A stretch of DNA of 64,000 nucleotides from Thioalkalivibrio sp. XN8 (GCF_011058255.1 NZ_JAALFH010000052.1:1-64000); one strand, 5' to 3'; numbered from the stretch's first letter, positions 38,938 to 48,171 are shown. Made by a program: numbers and translations. The notes: generated by a model from the sequence alone, not told the origin.

Positions 38938-41411
38938 CAGAAGTAGCCCTCCAGCGCCAGCAGCAGGTCCCACTGGCGCTCGCGGGCGCCGTCGTAGACC
39001 CGGCTGGCCCACCCCGCGCCGTAGCGCAGGCGCCACGTCCGGTCCAGCTGCCAGAGGTGTTCGTAGCGCAGCGCGCCCGTGGGGTCGGTGCCGAAGTCCT
39101 CCTGCCAGTACAGGCCCGCGGTGACGGCGAAGCGCTGGGTGAAGGCCCGGTCGTAGTCGCGCCAGGTCAGCCAGTCGTGCTGCAGGCCGTAACCGAGATA
39201 GGCGTCGCGCGAGGGATTGAAATACAGGCCGCCCTCGCGGCTGGCGCGCGACAGGTAGAGTTCCCCGCGCCCGCTGGTCACGTGCTGCGCATCGGCGCGC
39301 AGGCGGTGGTCGGAGGACAGCAGCAGCCCCAGGCGGACGTTGCCGTCGGACAGTGCCAGGCGGCTGAAGCTGGCGCGTGCGTCCAGCGACTCGTGCGCCT
39401 GCCAGCGCGCGGCGATTTCCGCCTTGCGGCCGCTCAGGCCCTCGGCCCGCGGCCGCAGCGGGGCGTCCAGCGAGAAGGACTCGTAGCGGGTGGCGAAGCT
39501 CCAGTAATCGTCGAGATGCCAGTCGAAGCCGCCGGTCAGGCCGACTTCGGGGTCGCCCGACAGGCTGCGGCTGACTTCCAGGTAGGCGTGCCGGCGCTCG
39601 CGGCGCCAGCCGAGGCCGAAGCCGGCCCGGCGCCAGGTGCGCTCGCCTTCCGGGAAGCGCCCGGACACCCAGTCCTGGAAGCCGTAGGGCTGCCACCAGT
39701 AGTCGAAATGGGGTGCGGCCACGCGGGTGCGCAGGCTGCGCTCGCGCGAGCCGAAGTCCGCGAAGCCGTCGCTCTCGCCGTAGCCGGCCTCGACGCTGAT
39801 CCACCAGCGCTCGCGGTCGCGCCACCGCTCGAGCTCGCGCGCCACGGCCGGCTGGCCCGGGAACTCCGCGTCGAGCGCAGCGAAACGGGCGTCGGCCGCC
39901 TGGTAGCGCCCCAGCGCTGCGAGCGTGAGCGCATGCTCCAGGCGCCCGCCGAGCACCTCGGGCTCATAGGCCTGGGCGAGCTCGATCTGCTCCAGCGCGC
40001 GCTCGGGCCAGCCGCGCCAGCGATACACCGTCGCCAGCTCGCGGCGCACCTGGGCGCTGGCGGGCGCGTCCGCCGCCAGCGCCTCGAGCCGGGCCTGCGC
40101 CTTGGCCGGCTGGTTGGCATACGCGCGGACCATGGCGGCGAGCAGGTCCACGCGCAGGCGCTCCCAGTTGGGACCCTGGCCTTCCTGCGCGCCCAGCCAG
40201 GCGGGCCGCGCGGCGGCCATGCGGTCGACGTGCGCCACGGCTTCTGCATGGCGCTCGGACTCGACCAGCGCGTACACCAGGCCGAACTGCGCCTCGACCA
40301 GCCCTGGCTCGGCCTGCAGCGCCTGTTCGTAGAGCGCCGCCGCTCGTTCCGGCTGGCGGGCCGCGAGATAGGCGTCGGCGGCGGCCTGGCGGACGAAGGC
40401 GGGCGCCTCACCCTCGAGGGCCTCGAACGCCGCGATGACCTCGTCCATGCGCCCGGCCACCCGCAGCGCCCCGATCCGGTCGAACTCGGCCCGGCGGGCC
40501 AGCGCGGGCGGCAGGTCGGCCGCCGCCTGCAGCTCGTCCAGCAGGCCGAGGGCGGCGGCGATGTCGGCCCGGCGCTCGATGCTGTCCTCGGGGGCGAGCG
40601 CGGCCCAGCGCACCAGCTGGGCGGCGCGCTCGAGCTGCAGCCGCTGCAGCTCGGCCCCTGCCACCAGGCCGGGCTGCGCGCGGGCGAGGTCGAGGGCGCG
40701 GCCCGCGGCGCCGAGCTCGGCCAGCGCGAAGATCCGCTGCCGCCCGGCCTCGTTGTGCGTGGGGTCGAGCTCCAGTGCGGCGGTCGCTGCGGCCAGCGCT
40801 GTCGCGGGCCGCCCGATGCGGCGCTCGAGATAGGCGGCGGCGGCTGCCGCTTCGACGCTGTCCGGCGCTTTCTCCCGCAGGGCGGCCAGGTGCGCGGCGG
40901 CCTCGGCATTGCGCTCGAGATCGCTCAGGGCCAGGGCGTACAGCACGCCGATATCCGGGTTGCGCGACTGGCGCTCGAGCTGCGGCGCGAGCAGGGCGGC
41001 CGTGCCGGCGGCGTCGCCCGTCGCCCGCAGCGCGCGGGCCCAGGCCAGCAGGGCGTAGTCGGGCAGCGTGGCGGCGTCGAGACCGCCAGCCGCGGCCACC
41101 GCCTCCGCCGGCCGGCCGGCCCATTCCAGCACCGTCACCAGGTCGGCCCGCAGCGCCCGGTCGCCGGGCGCATCGGCCAGCAGGGCGCGGAGCGCGGCGA
41201 TAGAGGCGTCGAAGCGGCCCGCGCGCGCCTGGATGACCGCGGCCTCGCGCGCGGCGAGGGGCGCCGTCGCGCCGGCCAGGCCGGGCACGAGCGCCGGCTG
41301 GGCAAGCGAGGTCAGGCAAAGGACGAGCGCGGCTGGGACCAAGATAACGGGCCTGGAAGACGACGCGGGGCGTCGAGCGACCGCGTATGTTAGCGGCAGC
41401 AAGGCTGTCAT
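38937..41411 (-). CDS. pgaA: PgaA, poly-N-acetylglucosamine outer-membrane export porin
   Basis: About 824 aa (E. coli PgaA 807), with a signal sequence (VILVPAALVLCLTSLAQPAL), an N-terminal TPR superhelix (about 60-500; TPR pairs such as DLERNAEAAAHLAALREKAP) that guides the polymer, and a C-terminal 16-strand barrel from about 510 ending in QWDLLLALEGYF. The start at 41411 is the best ATG, but lacks a strong ribosome site; TTG further in is possible. First gene of pgaABCD; divergent from the lipoprotein hydrolase. Confidence 0.9.
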   Translation of the reverse strand: MTALLPLTYAVARRPASSSRPVILVPAALVLCLTSLAQPALVPGLAGATAPLAAREAAVIQARAGRFDASIAALRALLADAPGDRALRADLVTVLEWAGRPAEAVAAAGGLDAATLPDYALLAWARALRATGDAAGTAALLAPQLERQSRNPDIGVLYALALSDLERNAEAAAHLAALREKAPDSVEAAAAAAYLERRIGRPATALAAATAALELDPTHNEAGRQRIFALAELGAAGRALDLARAQPGLVAGAELQRLQLERAAQLVRWAALAPEDSIERRADIAAALGLLDELQAAADLPPALARRAEFDRIGALRVAGRMDEVIAAFEALEGEAPAFVRQAAADAYLAARQPERAAALYEQALQAEPGLVEAQFGLVYALVESERHAEAVAHVDRMAAARPAWLGAQEGQGPNWERLRVDLLAAMVRAYANQPAKAQARLEALAADAPASAQVRRELATVYRWRGWPERALEQIELAQAYEPEVLGGRLEHALTLAALGRYQAADARFAALDAEFPGQPAVARELERWRDRERWWISVEAGYGESDGFADFGSRERSLRTRVAAPHFDYWWQPYGFQDWVSGRFPEGERTWRRAGFGLGWRRERRHAYLEVSRSLSGDPEVGLTGGFDWHLDDYWSFATRYESFSLDAPLRPRAEGLSGRKAEIAARWQAHESLDARASFSRLALSDGNVRLGLLLSSDHRLRADAQHVTSGRGELYLSRASREGGLYFNPSRDAYLGYGLQHDWLTWRDYDRAFTQRFAVTAGLYWQEDFGTDPTGALRYEHLWQLDRTWRLRYGAGWASRVYDGARERQWDLLLALEGYF

Positions 41412-41505
41412 GAATGAGAGATAACCGACAGAAATCGCACCATTTCGGGCCCGGTCGCGACGCCAGCGCCGGGCGGCCGGCGGCAGCCACGCTAGAATGT
41501 GGGTC

Positions 41506-42384
41506 ATGAGCCTCGCCCAAGCGCCCAACTGGCTGGCGATCGTGCCCGCCGCGGTGCTCGCCGCGACGCTGCTCGCCGGCTGCAGCCCGGTCACCGTGGT
41601 CAATGCGCTCAGTCCGTCGGCCCACTACCAGGCCGATACCGGCCTGGCCTACGGTGAAGAGCGCCGCCAGCGCCTCGATCTCTACCGTCCGGTGGACGCC
41701 GCCGACGACGCCCCGGTGGTGGTGTTCTTCTACGGCAACGGCTGGCGCGAGGGGAACCGCGGCAACTTCGAGTTTGTCGCCTCCGGGCTGACGCGGGCCG
41801 GCATCGTGGTGCTGATCCCGGACTACCGCGGCCATCCGCATGCGGCCTTCCCGGCATTCATGGAGGACGGGGCCAGGGCCGTGCACTGGGCCCGCGACAA
41901 CCTGCCCGGCGTCGCCTCAGGGGAGCGCCCCCTGTTCGTAATGGGTCATTCGGCGGGCGCCCATATCGCGGCGCTGCTGGCCCTCGACGAGCGCTACCTG
42001 CGGGCGGCCGGCGATTCGCCGCCGCCGCTCGCCGGCTTCATCGGCCTGTCCGGTCCCTACGATTTCCTGCCGCTGGATCGCGGCTACCTGGAGAACGTGT
42101 TCCCGGCAGAGAGCCGCGCGCGCAGCCAGCCGATCGAGTTCGTCTCGGCCGCGGCGCCGCCGACCCTGCTGGTCCATGGGACCGACGACGGCGCGGCGCT
42201 GGCCGAGCACAGCCGGCGCCTGGCCGAGCAGCTCGAGGCGCACGGCGTGCCCGTGACGCTGCGGCTGTACGACGGCGTCGCGCACGTGCGGGTGGTCGCG
42301 GCGCTCGCGCCGCCCCTGCAGTGGATCGCCGCTACCCTCGACGACGTGACCGAGTTCGTGACCGAGTCCGCGCACGAGCAGTAG
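41506..42384 (+). CDS. Alpha/beta-hydrolase lipoprotein
   Basis: A 292-aa exported lipoprotein with lipobox LLAGC (Cys26) and an esterase/lipase fold: oxyanion region VVVFFYGNGWREGNRGNF, nucleophile elbow GHSAG, acid in HGTDDG and the His in YDGVAHVRV. Probably a carboxylesterase or lipid hydrolase anchored in the envelope. ATG 41506 is taken as start; 41497 (MWVMSL) is equally open, with neither having a clear ribosome site. It stands between pgaA (divergent) and the convergent spermidine-synthase-like gene. The substrate cannot be told. Confidence 0.88.
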   Translation: MSLAQAPNWLAIVPAAVLAATLLAGCSPVTVVNALSPSAHYQADTGLAYGEERRQRLDLYRPVDAADDAPVVVFFYGNGWREGNRGNFEFVASGLTRAGIVVLIPDYRGHPHAAFPAFMEDGARAVHWARDNLPGVASGERPLFVMGHSAGAHIAALLALDERYLRAAGDSPPPLAGFIGLSGPYDFLPLDRGYLENVFPAESRARSQPIEFVSAAAPPTLLVHGTDDGAALAEHSRRLAEQLEAHGVPVTLRLYDGVAHVRVVAALAPPLQWIAATLDDVTEFVTESAHEQ

Positions 42385-42403
42385 CGCGGCCGGTCGCGCG
42401 GGC

Positions 42404-44815
42404 TCAGGAGCCCGGCGCGCCGAACTGCTGCTGGTACAGCTCGATGTAGTTCCGGTAGTAGCGGTTGTAGAGCCTGAAGTGCTCGGCGAGCTCGGTGAGC
42501 TCGCGCTCGGCGCCGCTGAAGTACTCGAGCAGGTCCTCCTGCTGGTACTCCAGCAGCCGGCCGAGGTTGGGCGCCACGTCCTCGACGTTGTAGAGAGCCA
42601 TGTCGGAGTACTCGAGGATCGGGCGGTTGTCGGTGTGGAGCGGCGCGCCGGCGGCCAGCTCATCCACGTCCTGCTCGCCCAGCAGCAGCATGCTGGCGAG
42701 CTCGTAGACGTTGTCCACGTCCAGCGTGCGCAGGTCGCGCTCGATCTCGCCGACCATTCTCCGCCGCAGTTCCGCCAGGTCCACCCGGGTGGGTTCCGGG
42801 GTGCCGACGAGGATGATGAAGTGGGTCGGGAACTGGGTGAAATACCAGGCCGTGGTGTGCGGGAAGACGTCGTCGAAGGTGGCGATCAGGATGCGCAGGT
42901 CCTGGAAGGACAGGCCGCCGATCGGCAGCCAGGCGGCGGCCACGCCTTCCGGGGTCAGGGCGTCGCGCATGATCTCGAAGTACTCGCGCGTGTAGAGGTA
43001 GGGGTTGCGCTTGTACTTGAGGTTGGTCACGTCGGTGACGATCGCGGAGAACGCCTGGTCGGTGGCGGCGATGTAGTTGCGGGCATCGTCCAGCACCAGC
43101 TCGAGGTCCGGGTCCGCATAGGAATGGTAGTTGACGCTGCCGAACAGCGGCGCCGCGTCGATGATCTTCTGCTCGATCTCGACGGCGTGGACCTCGACGC
43201 CGTGCAGCAGCATGCTGCCGGAGGTGGTGCCGGTGCCGTAGCCCACCGTCAGCGCCACCTCCGGGTCCTCGGCCAGCAGCAGCGGGATGTGGGCCAGCAT
43301 CTTCGAGTCGGCGAGCAGCACGACATCGGTCCCGGAGACGTTCTGGCCGTCTACGAACAGGCCGCGATAGCCGTCCCGCTCGACGGCGGTGACCGTGCCC
43401 GACAGGCCTTCCGCGTAATAGATGACGTCGAAGCCCTCGGCCGCGGTCCGCAGGTCGCGGCCCTTGAGCTCGGCGTGGAAGGACTTGCTGTCGGCAAAGA
43501 TCAGCAGGTTGGCGACGGCGGCGACGACCACGAGGGATACCCACTGCATCCTGGCGGGGCGGCTGCTGCGCAGCAGGAAGGCCAGGGCGATCAGCAGGCT
43601 GAGATTGACCAGGATGAGCGTGGTGTTCCACATGCCCACGAAGGGAATGAGCACGAAGCCCGTCAGCAGGCTGCCGAGGACGCAGCCGAGCGTGTTGGAG
43701 AAAAAGGTGGCGCCGGCCTTGGCGCCGATGCGGTCCACGTCCTGGGCGTAGATGCGCACGCCCAGCGGGAACAGGATGCCCATGAACACCGCCGGGATGA
43801 ACGACACCGTGAAGGCCAGGCCCATGCCCAGCGTCAGCTGGCCGGCCGGCGTGGCGTCCGCCAGGAGGACGGTCAACTGCTCGAACTGCCGGAAAATGAG
43901 CAGCACGACGGCGCCGCTGAAGGCCGTCACGATCGATACCGCGCTGAACCAGGACTCGAGATCGCGCCGCCGGTCCACGCTTCGCGCCACGATCCACGCC
44001 CCGACCGAGAACCCGAGCAGGAAGCCGGCAAGGATCAGCGCGAAGGCCTGCGAGGTGGACAGCCCGTAGGTCGAGAGGATGCGCACCCACAGCATCTCGT
44101 AGCCCAGCGCGATGAAGCCGGTGAGGAACAGGAACACCAGCATGTAGGAGTAGGGCGCCTTCTCGCCGGTGACCGGCGCCAGGTCCTGGGCGCCCCGCTT
44201 GCTCAGGGCGACGATCAGCGCGACCACCAGGTTGCCGGCGATGGCGATCGCCAGCGCGCCGGTCACGCCGAACCAGCGCACCAGCACGAAGCCGGTCAGC
44301 AGTACGCCGGTGGCGGCGCCGAGCGTGTTGAGATAGTAGAGCTTGCTGAAGCTGGAGCCGAGTTGCTCCCGGTTGCGCAGGAAATACTTGGCCAGCAGCG
44401 GCATGGTGCCGCCGATGAGGAACACCGGCGGCAGCAGCACGAGGGTCGACAGCAGGAGCCGCGCGAGCGAGAGGCCGTAGAAGCCGAGATTGTTGTAGGC
44501 GTATTCGTACAGATAGCGGTAGACGGGCAGCGTCTCGATCACCAGGAAGGCGAGCAGCGAGGTCGCGGCGATTCCGATTTCCACGTACAGGTAGATCCGC
44601 AGCGGATCGCGCGTACGCTCCGACCACTTGCCGAAGAAATAGCTGCCCAGGCCCAGCCCGAGCAGGAACACGGCAACCACCGTGGCGACGGCGAAGCTGC
44701 TGACCCCGAAGACCAGTCCCAGCAGGCGGACCCAGATCAGCTGGTAGATCAGGGCCGAAGCGCCCGAGATGAAAATGGCTGTGAAGAGCAGCCTGTTGCT
44801 CAGGGTCCAAACCAT
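42404..44815 (-). CDS. Fused membrane/spermidine-synthase-like protein
   Basis: An 803-aa inner-membrane protein: about 12-14 hydrophobic helices arranged like an MFS transporter (residues 1-480), followed by a spermidine-synthase-like Rossmann domain (about 500-740) with the SAM-type glycine motif VGYGTGTTSG and DDARNYIA. Proteins with this architecture are widespread and usually annotated as fused MFS/spermidine synthases; whether they make polyamines is unproven. Many copies lie near envelope genes. The ATG at 44815 has AGAGGG upstream. It does not overlap neighbouring genes. Confidence 0.88.
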   Translation of the reverse strand: MVWTLSNRLLFTAIFISGASALIYQLIWVRLLGLVFGVSSFAVATVVAVFLLGLGLGSYFFGKWSERTRDPLRIYLYVEIGIAATSLLAFLVIETLPVYRYLYEYAYNNLGFYGLSLARLLLSTLVLLPPVFLIGGTMPLLAKYFLRNREQLGSSFSKLYYLNTLGAATGVLLTGFVLVRWFGVTGALAIAIAGNLVVALIVALSKRGAQDLAPVTGEKAPYSYMLVFLFLTGFIALGYEMLWVRILSTYGLSTSQAFALILAGFLLGFSVGAWIVARSVDRRRDLESWFSAVSIVTAFSGAVVLLIFRQFEQLTVLLADATPAGQLTLGMGLAFTVSFIPAVFMGILFPLGVRIYAQDVDRIGAKAGATFFSNTLGCVLGSLLTGFVLIPFVGMWNTTLILVNLSLLIALAFLLRSSRPARMQWVSLVVVAAVANLLIFADSKSFHAELKGRDLRTAAEGFDVIYYAEGLSGTVTAVERDGYRGLFVDGQNVSGTDVVLLADSKMLAHIPLLLAEDPEVALTVGYGTGTTSGSMLLHGVEVHAVEIEQKIIDAAPLFGSVNYHSYADPDLELVLDDARNYIAATDQAFSAIVTDVTNLKYKRNPYLYTREYFEIMRDALTPEGVAAAWLPIGGLSFQDLRILIATFDDVFPHTTAWYFTQFPTHFIILVGTPEPTRVDLAELRRRMVGEIERDLRTLDVDNVYELASMLLLGEQDVDELAAGAPLHTDNRPILEYSDMALYNVEDVAPNLGRLLEYQQEDLLEYFSGAERELTELAEHFRLYNRYYRNYIELYQQQFGAPGS

Positions 44816-44954
44816 CAGCGTGAGCCCTCTGGCTGGGTTGGGTGTCCCGCGCCGCGCCCGTCGCGACGGGCACGAAGCCCGCGGCCGTCGCAGCATCTTA
44901 GCCGCACGGCAAACCCTTCAGGCAGTGGGAAGAACCCCTAGTGCGCGGCGGCGC

Positions 44955-45611
44955 CTAGCGCGTGAAGGCCCGGAACAGGCCTGCCGCGCCAAGCAGCGCC
45001 AGCGCGAGCCCTGGCAGGGGCAACAGCGTCGCCAGCGGCAGGCCCAGGCCGAGGCCCGCCAGCGACCATGCGGCGAGGTCCGCCCGCGGCCGGCCCGGGG
45101 CGGGCAGCAGGGCCCTGCCGAGCCAGTGGTCCAGGCTCAGCTTGCCGGCGCCGTTCAGCACCAGTGGCAGCAGCATCAGCGCGAACAGCAGCGGCAGCTT
45201 GAAATTGCCGTAACCGTCGTCGCTGATGGCGTAACCCTGCCAGAGTTCGCCCAGGCTGGACCAGCTGTCCGGCCAGTGCACCGCGGCGGTCGCCACGAAG
45301 GTCAGGATGAACAGGGAGAAAGCAAAGAAGCGTGTGAACAGGCCGAGCACCAGCGCGGCCGCGCCCAGCAGTTCCGCCCAGGTCGCCAGCATCCAGCTGA
45401 GCTGGGGGCTGATCATGCTGAAGGGGATGGGGAAGCTGTCCTGGACGTGGGCGAACCAGTTCTCGCCGCGAAGTTTCTCCAGGCCGGCCTCGCCGAACTC
45501 CCACGCCAGGATGAGCCGCAGCCCGAGCGGGGCGAGCCAGGCGCCGAGACCTTCGAGTCGGGCCGTGATGTCGCGCCACAACTGCGGCAGTCCGGTCAGG
45601 GCAGGATGCAT
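44955..45611 (-). CDS. DoxX-family membrane protein (HvfX-like)
   Basis: A 218-aa membrane protein with five or so helices, including the DoxX signature [20 protein letters not shown] and [15 protein letters not shown]-like text. Its position 86 nt after an HvfA-type bufferin precursor identifies it as HvfX-like, the DoxX member of bufferin operons. HvfX proteins have been suggested to handle transport, sensing or reduction for the modified peptide; the role is unsettled. A GC-rich hairpin at 45649-45686 lies in the gap before it. No hvfB or hvfC accompanies it. Confidence 0.85.
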   Translation of the reverse strand: MHPALTGLPQLWRDITARLEGLGAWLAPLGLRLILAWEFGEAGLEKLRGENWFAHVQDSFPIPFSMISPQLSWMLATWAELLGAAALVLGLFTRFFAFSLFILTFVATAAVHWPDSWSSLGELWQGYAISDDGYGNFKLPLLFALMLLPLVLNGAGKLSLDHWLGRALLPAPGRPRADLAAWSLAGLGLGLPLATLLPLPGLALALLGAAGLFRAFTR

Positions 45612-45648
45612 GTCGGTGATCTCCGTTGGTGGCAGGGGGGCGAGGGAA

Positions 45649-45686
45649 GGCTGCCGCGGGATTCACTCCGAACCCCGCGGCCAGCC
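45649..45686 (-). terminator. Hairpin between bufferin precursor and DoxX gene
   Basis: A strong stem (about 12 bp with one bulge: GGCTG-GCCGCGGGG paired with CCCGCGGCAGCC) with a 12-nt loop lies 12 nt after the precursor stop. It lacks a clear U-run, so partial termination or mRNA stabilisation are both possible; it would give more precursor than DoxX mRNA. Confidence 0.55.
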
Positions 45687-45697
45687 TGGATCGGGGC

Positions 45698-46036
45698 TCA
45701 GGCCACCCCGCCGCACTTGCCCTCGCCGCACTTGCCTTCGGCGCCCTTTTTCTTGCCGTCTTGCTGCCCGCCTTCCTTGTCGGCTGCGCCGCACTTGCCT
45801 TCGCCGCACTTGCCCTCGGCGCCCTTCTTGTCCTCGCCCTTCTCCTTCTGGTCGCCGCCGCACTTGCCCTCGCCGCATTTGCCCTCGCCCACGGACAGCA
45901 TGTAGCCGCGGTCGAGGTCGACGGCGCTGAACAGCGCGGCCGGGGACGCCTCGGCGGCATGGGCGGCGCTGATGCCCAGCGACGACAGCAGGGCGGCGCC
46001 CAGGATGACGGACGTGTTCTGGTGGATCTTCTTCAT
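45698..46036 (-). CDS. hvfA: HvfA-family bufferin (metallophore RiPP) precursor
   Basis: A 112-aa precursor with a Sec signal peptide (cut near residue 27, SAAHA), the conserved leader segment AALFSAVDLDRGYML and three EGKCGEGKCG repeats at 51-60, 74-83 and 100-109, giving six Cys (54, 59, 77, 82, 103, 108). In characterised bufferins an MNIO enzyme (HvfB, DUF692) with HvfC converts such cysteines to oxazolone-thioamide copper ligands, and the peptide buffers copper in the periplasm. Here hvfB and hvfC are not adjacent, only the DoxX gene. ATG 46036 has GAGGAGAG upstream. It is divergent from the ECF sigma gene, possibly its regulator. Confidence 0.9.
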   Translation of the reverse strand: MKKIHQNTSVILGAALLSSLGISAAHAAEASPAALFSAVDLDRGYMLSVGEGKCGEGKCGGDQKEKGEDKKGAEGKCGEGKCGAADKEGGQQDGKKKGAEGKCGEGKCGGVA

Positions 46037-46192
46037 GGTTTCTCTCCTCGGTTCCCGGTATTAAGGTGCAGGGCCGCGCCGCGTTCGGCGGGTCCTTGCA
46101 TGGGGTGACGCCGCGCCGGCGCGGATGATTGCATCGGCGCGCACGAAGTATTTATTGACCCCGGGTGCAATCAAGCGCCGCCGCCACGAGTC

Positions 46193-46723
46193 ATGTGGGG
46201 TAAGCAACCGATAAATGGATTCCTGCCCATGGCATCGATGCACAGCCTGACCGACGACGACTACCAGCGGGCCTTTCGCTACGCCCGCTCCCTCGGCGCC
46301 GACCGGGACCTGGCCTATGACCTGGTGCAGGGGGCCGTCACGCGCGGCCTGGCCTCGGGTCGCCAGGACATCGACGAGCCGCTGGCCTACCTGATGACCA
46401 GCGTCCGTAACGGCTTTTACAGCGAAGTACGGCGTGACAAGACCGCGGCCTGGACGCAATACGAGGAGCTGGACGGGGTGATCGCGACGGACCTGCAGCC
46501 GCTGGAAGACATGGCGGTCTCGCGCGACGCGCTGCGGCGCGCCTGGTCCAGCCTGTCTGCCGTCGAGCGCGAGGTCCTGCATCTCTGGGCCGTGGAAGGC
46601 TACACGGTCGACGAGATCAGCCAGCGCACGGGGACGCCGCGCGGGACCCTGCTGGCGCGCCTGCATCGCCTGCGCAACCGCCTGGCGGTGAGCGCGGGAG
46701 ACTCATTTGGAGCATCGCTATGA
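46193..46723 (+). CDS. ECF-type RNA polymerase sigma factor
   Basis: A 176-aa sigma-70-family protein: region 2 (FRYARSLGADRDLAYDLVQG, PLAYLMTSVRNGFYSEVRRD) and region 4 HTH (LSAVEREVLHLWAVEGYTVD, EISQRTGTPRGTLLARLHRLR). Start not certain: ATG 46193, 46229 (MASMHS) and 46238 are open and none has a strong ribosome site. It overlaps the anti-sigma gene by 4 nt. It is divergent from the hvfA-like gene with a 156-nt common region, including GATTGCA and TGCAATC inverted 33 nt apart, and is the likely regulator of the bufferin pair. Confidence 0.9.
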   Translation: MWGKQPINGFLPMASMHSLTDDDYQRAFRYARSLGADRDLAYDLVQGAVTRGLASGRQDIDEPLAYLMTSVRNGFYSEVRRDKTAAWTQYEELDGVIATDLQPLEDMAVSRDALRRAWSSLSAVEREVLHLWAVEGYTVDEISQRTGTPRGTLLARLHRLRNRLAVSAGDSFGASL

Positions 46724-47316
46724 AGCACGACACGACGACAGTCAGCCTGAAAGAGGGCATCCGGGAGCTGGCGAGCGAGGATGCGCTGGACGCTCGCGAG
46801 CTGGCGCAACTGCGGCGGCTGGCGGCAGACACGCCTGCGGACCCGTCGCGCCGGCTCTGGCTGGGAGCTGCAGCCGGGCTCGGCGTCGCCGCGGTCGGCG
46901 GCTGGTGGGGCATCGGCGTAATGCAGGCGCGCGGCAACACCCAGCGGCTGGCGGACGAGATCGCCGCGCAACACCTGCGGGCCGAGCCGCTGGACATCGT
47001 GTCCGGCGACCTCGGAGAACTGCGCGAGGTGTTTGCCTCGCTCGGCTTCAACCTGCTCGACCCGGCGGAAGTCGAGGACGTGCCGGGGACGCTGGTCGGG
47101 GCCCGCTTCAGCTCCGTCGCCGCGACGCCGGCGGCCATGCTCCGTTACCGGACCGAAACCGGCTTCATTTCCGTGCACCAGGCGCGCTACGACGCCGAGC
47201 GGCATTACGGCGCCGCCGACATGGACCGCGGCGAGCCCGGCGCAGTGCGCTACTCGGCGGGCGTTGAGGTCTGCCTCTGCCACACCCACGGGGTGCTGCT
47301 CGCCGTCGCCACCTGA
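46720..47316 (+). CDS. Membrane anti-sigma factor with CLCHTH motif
   Basis: A 198-aa single-pass inner-membrane protein: cytosolic N-terminus (1-45) for sigma binding, helix at 46-67 (LWLGAAAGLGVAAVGGWWGI) and a periplasmic domain. Near the end lies CLCHTH (185-190): two Cys and two His in a C-x-C-H-x-H pattern, a plausible soft-metal (copper or zinc) site. Its coupling to an ECF sigma and divergence from a copper-buffering bufferin suggest a metal-sensing anti-sigma. It starts 4 nt inside the sigma gene. It has no recognisable zinc-anti-sigma (ZAS) motif in the cytosolic part. Confidence 0.8.
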   Translation: MKHDTTTVSLKEGIRELASEDALDARELAQLRRLAADTPADPSRRLWLGAAAGLGVAAVGGWWGIGVMQARGNTQRLADEIAAQHLRAEPLDIVSGDLGELREVFASLGFNLLDPAEVEDVPGTLVGARFSSVAATPAAMLRYRTETGFISVHQARYDAERHYGAADMDRGEPGAVRYSAGVEVCLCHTHGVLLAVAT

Positions 47317-47328
47317 GCGCGATACCGG

Positions 47329-48171
47329 TCAGCCGCCCGGTCCGGCCTGCAGGTGGTCGAGCAGCGCCGCGTTCAGGCGCGCGGGCTCGGTAACCGGCGT
47401 CCAGTGGTCGCCGGGGAAGCGCCGGTAGCGCCACGGGCCGGTCACCCAGCCCTCCGAGCGTGTCATCTGCGACTCGACCAGGAACCGGTCACCCTCGGCC
47501 CAGATGCCCAGCGTCGGCGCCGCGGGCTTTGGGTGGCGTTGCAGCAGGACCGTCGCGACGTTGGCGCGATAGATGCGCAGGGCGGCGGTCATGCGGCCGG
47601 GGCGGCGCAGCCGCTCGAGGACCTGCGCCTTGCGCGGATGCTGGAAGTACCTCGTGAGGCTGAGCGGGCTGTCGCCCTGGAGCAGCCGGTCGCTGATGCC
47701 GGCCAGCAGGAAGTAATACGTGTACCAGGCCAGCAGCTTCTGCTTCAGGCCGGCGCGGGCGTAGGCGGTGGGGTGGCCGACGCCGAGCACGGCCAGGCTG
47801 CGGACCCGCTCCGGAGAATGCCCCGCCAGCAGCCAGGCCAGCACCGCCCCCCAGTCGTGTCCCACTACATGGGCCCGGGCGACCCCGAGCTCGTCCAGCA
47901 GCGCCAGGTGATCCCCGGCGATCGCCGGCGCCCGGTAGTCGCGCAGCCCGGGCGCGATGTCCGACTCGCCGCAGCCGACGGTGTCGGGCGCGATGCAGCG
48001 GTAGCCCGCGGCATGCAGGGCCGGAAACTGCGCCGACCAGAGCGTGGCTTCATCGGGGAAGCCGTGCAGCAGCAGCACGGCCGGCCGCGCCCGGTTTCCC
48101 GGCGCCGAGTCGAGGTAAGACAGGTTCAGGCCGCGATGCCTGCAGTGAAACCGCGGCGCGGGGTTGTCCAC
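47329..48171 (-). CDS. Alpha/beta-hydrolase (epoxide hydrolase/dehalogenase-like)
   Basis: A 280-aa cytosolic hydrolase of the epoxide-hydrolase type: HGFPDEATLW (36-45), nucleophile GHDWGAV (Asp106) and catalytic His near the end (FPGDHWTPV). The Asp nucleophile is typical for soluble epoxide hydrolases and haloalkane dehalogenases, not esterases. The family length is right. It is convergent with the anti-sigma gene (12-nt gap) and unrelated in strand to the DUF4010 gene. Substrate unknown. Confidence 0.9.
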   Translation of the reverse strand: MDNPAPRFHCRHRGLNLSYLDSAPGNRARPAVLLLHGFPDEATLWSAQFPALHAAGYRCIAPDTVGCGESDIAPGLRDYRAPAIAGDHLALLDELGVARAHVVGHDWGAVLAWLLAGHSPERVRSLAVLGVGHPTAYARAGLKQKLLAWYTYYFLLAGISDRLLQGDSPLSLTRYFQHPRKAQVLERLRRPGRMTAALRIYRANVATVLLQRHPKPAAPTLGIWAEGDRFLVESQMTRSEGWVTGPWRYRRFPGDHWTPVTEPARLNAALLDHLQAGPGG

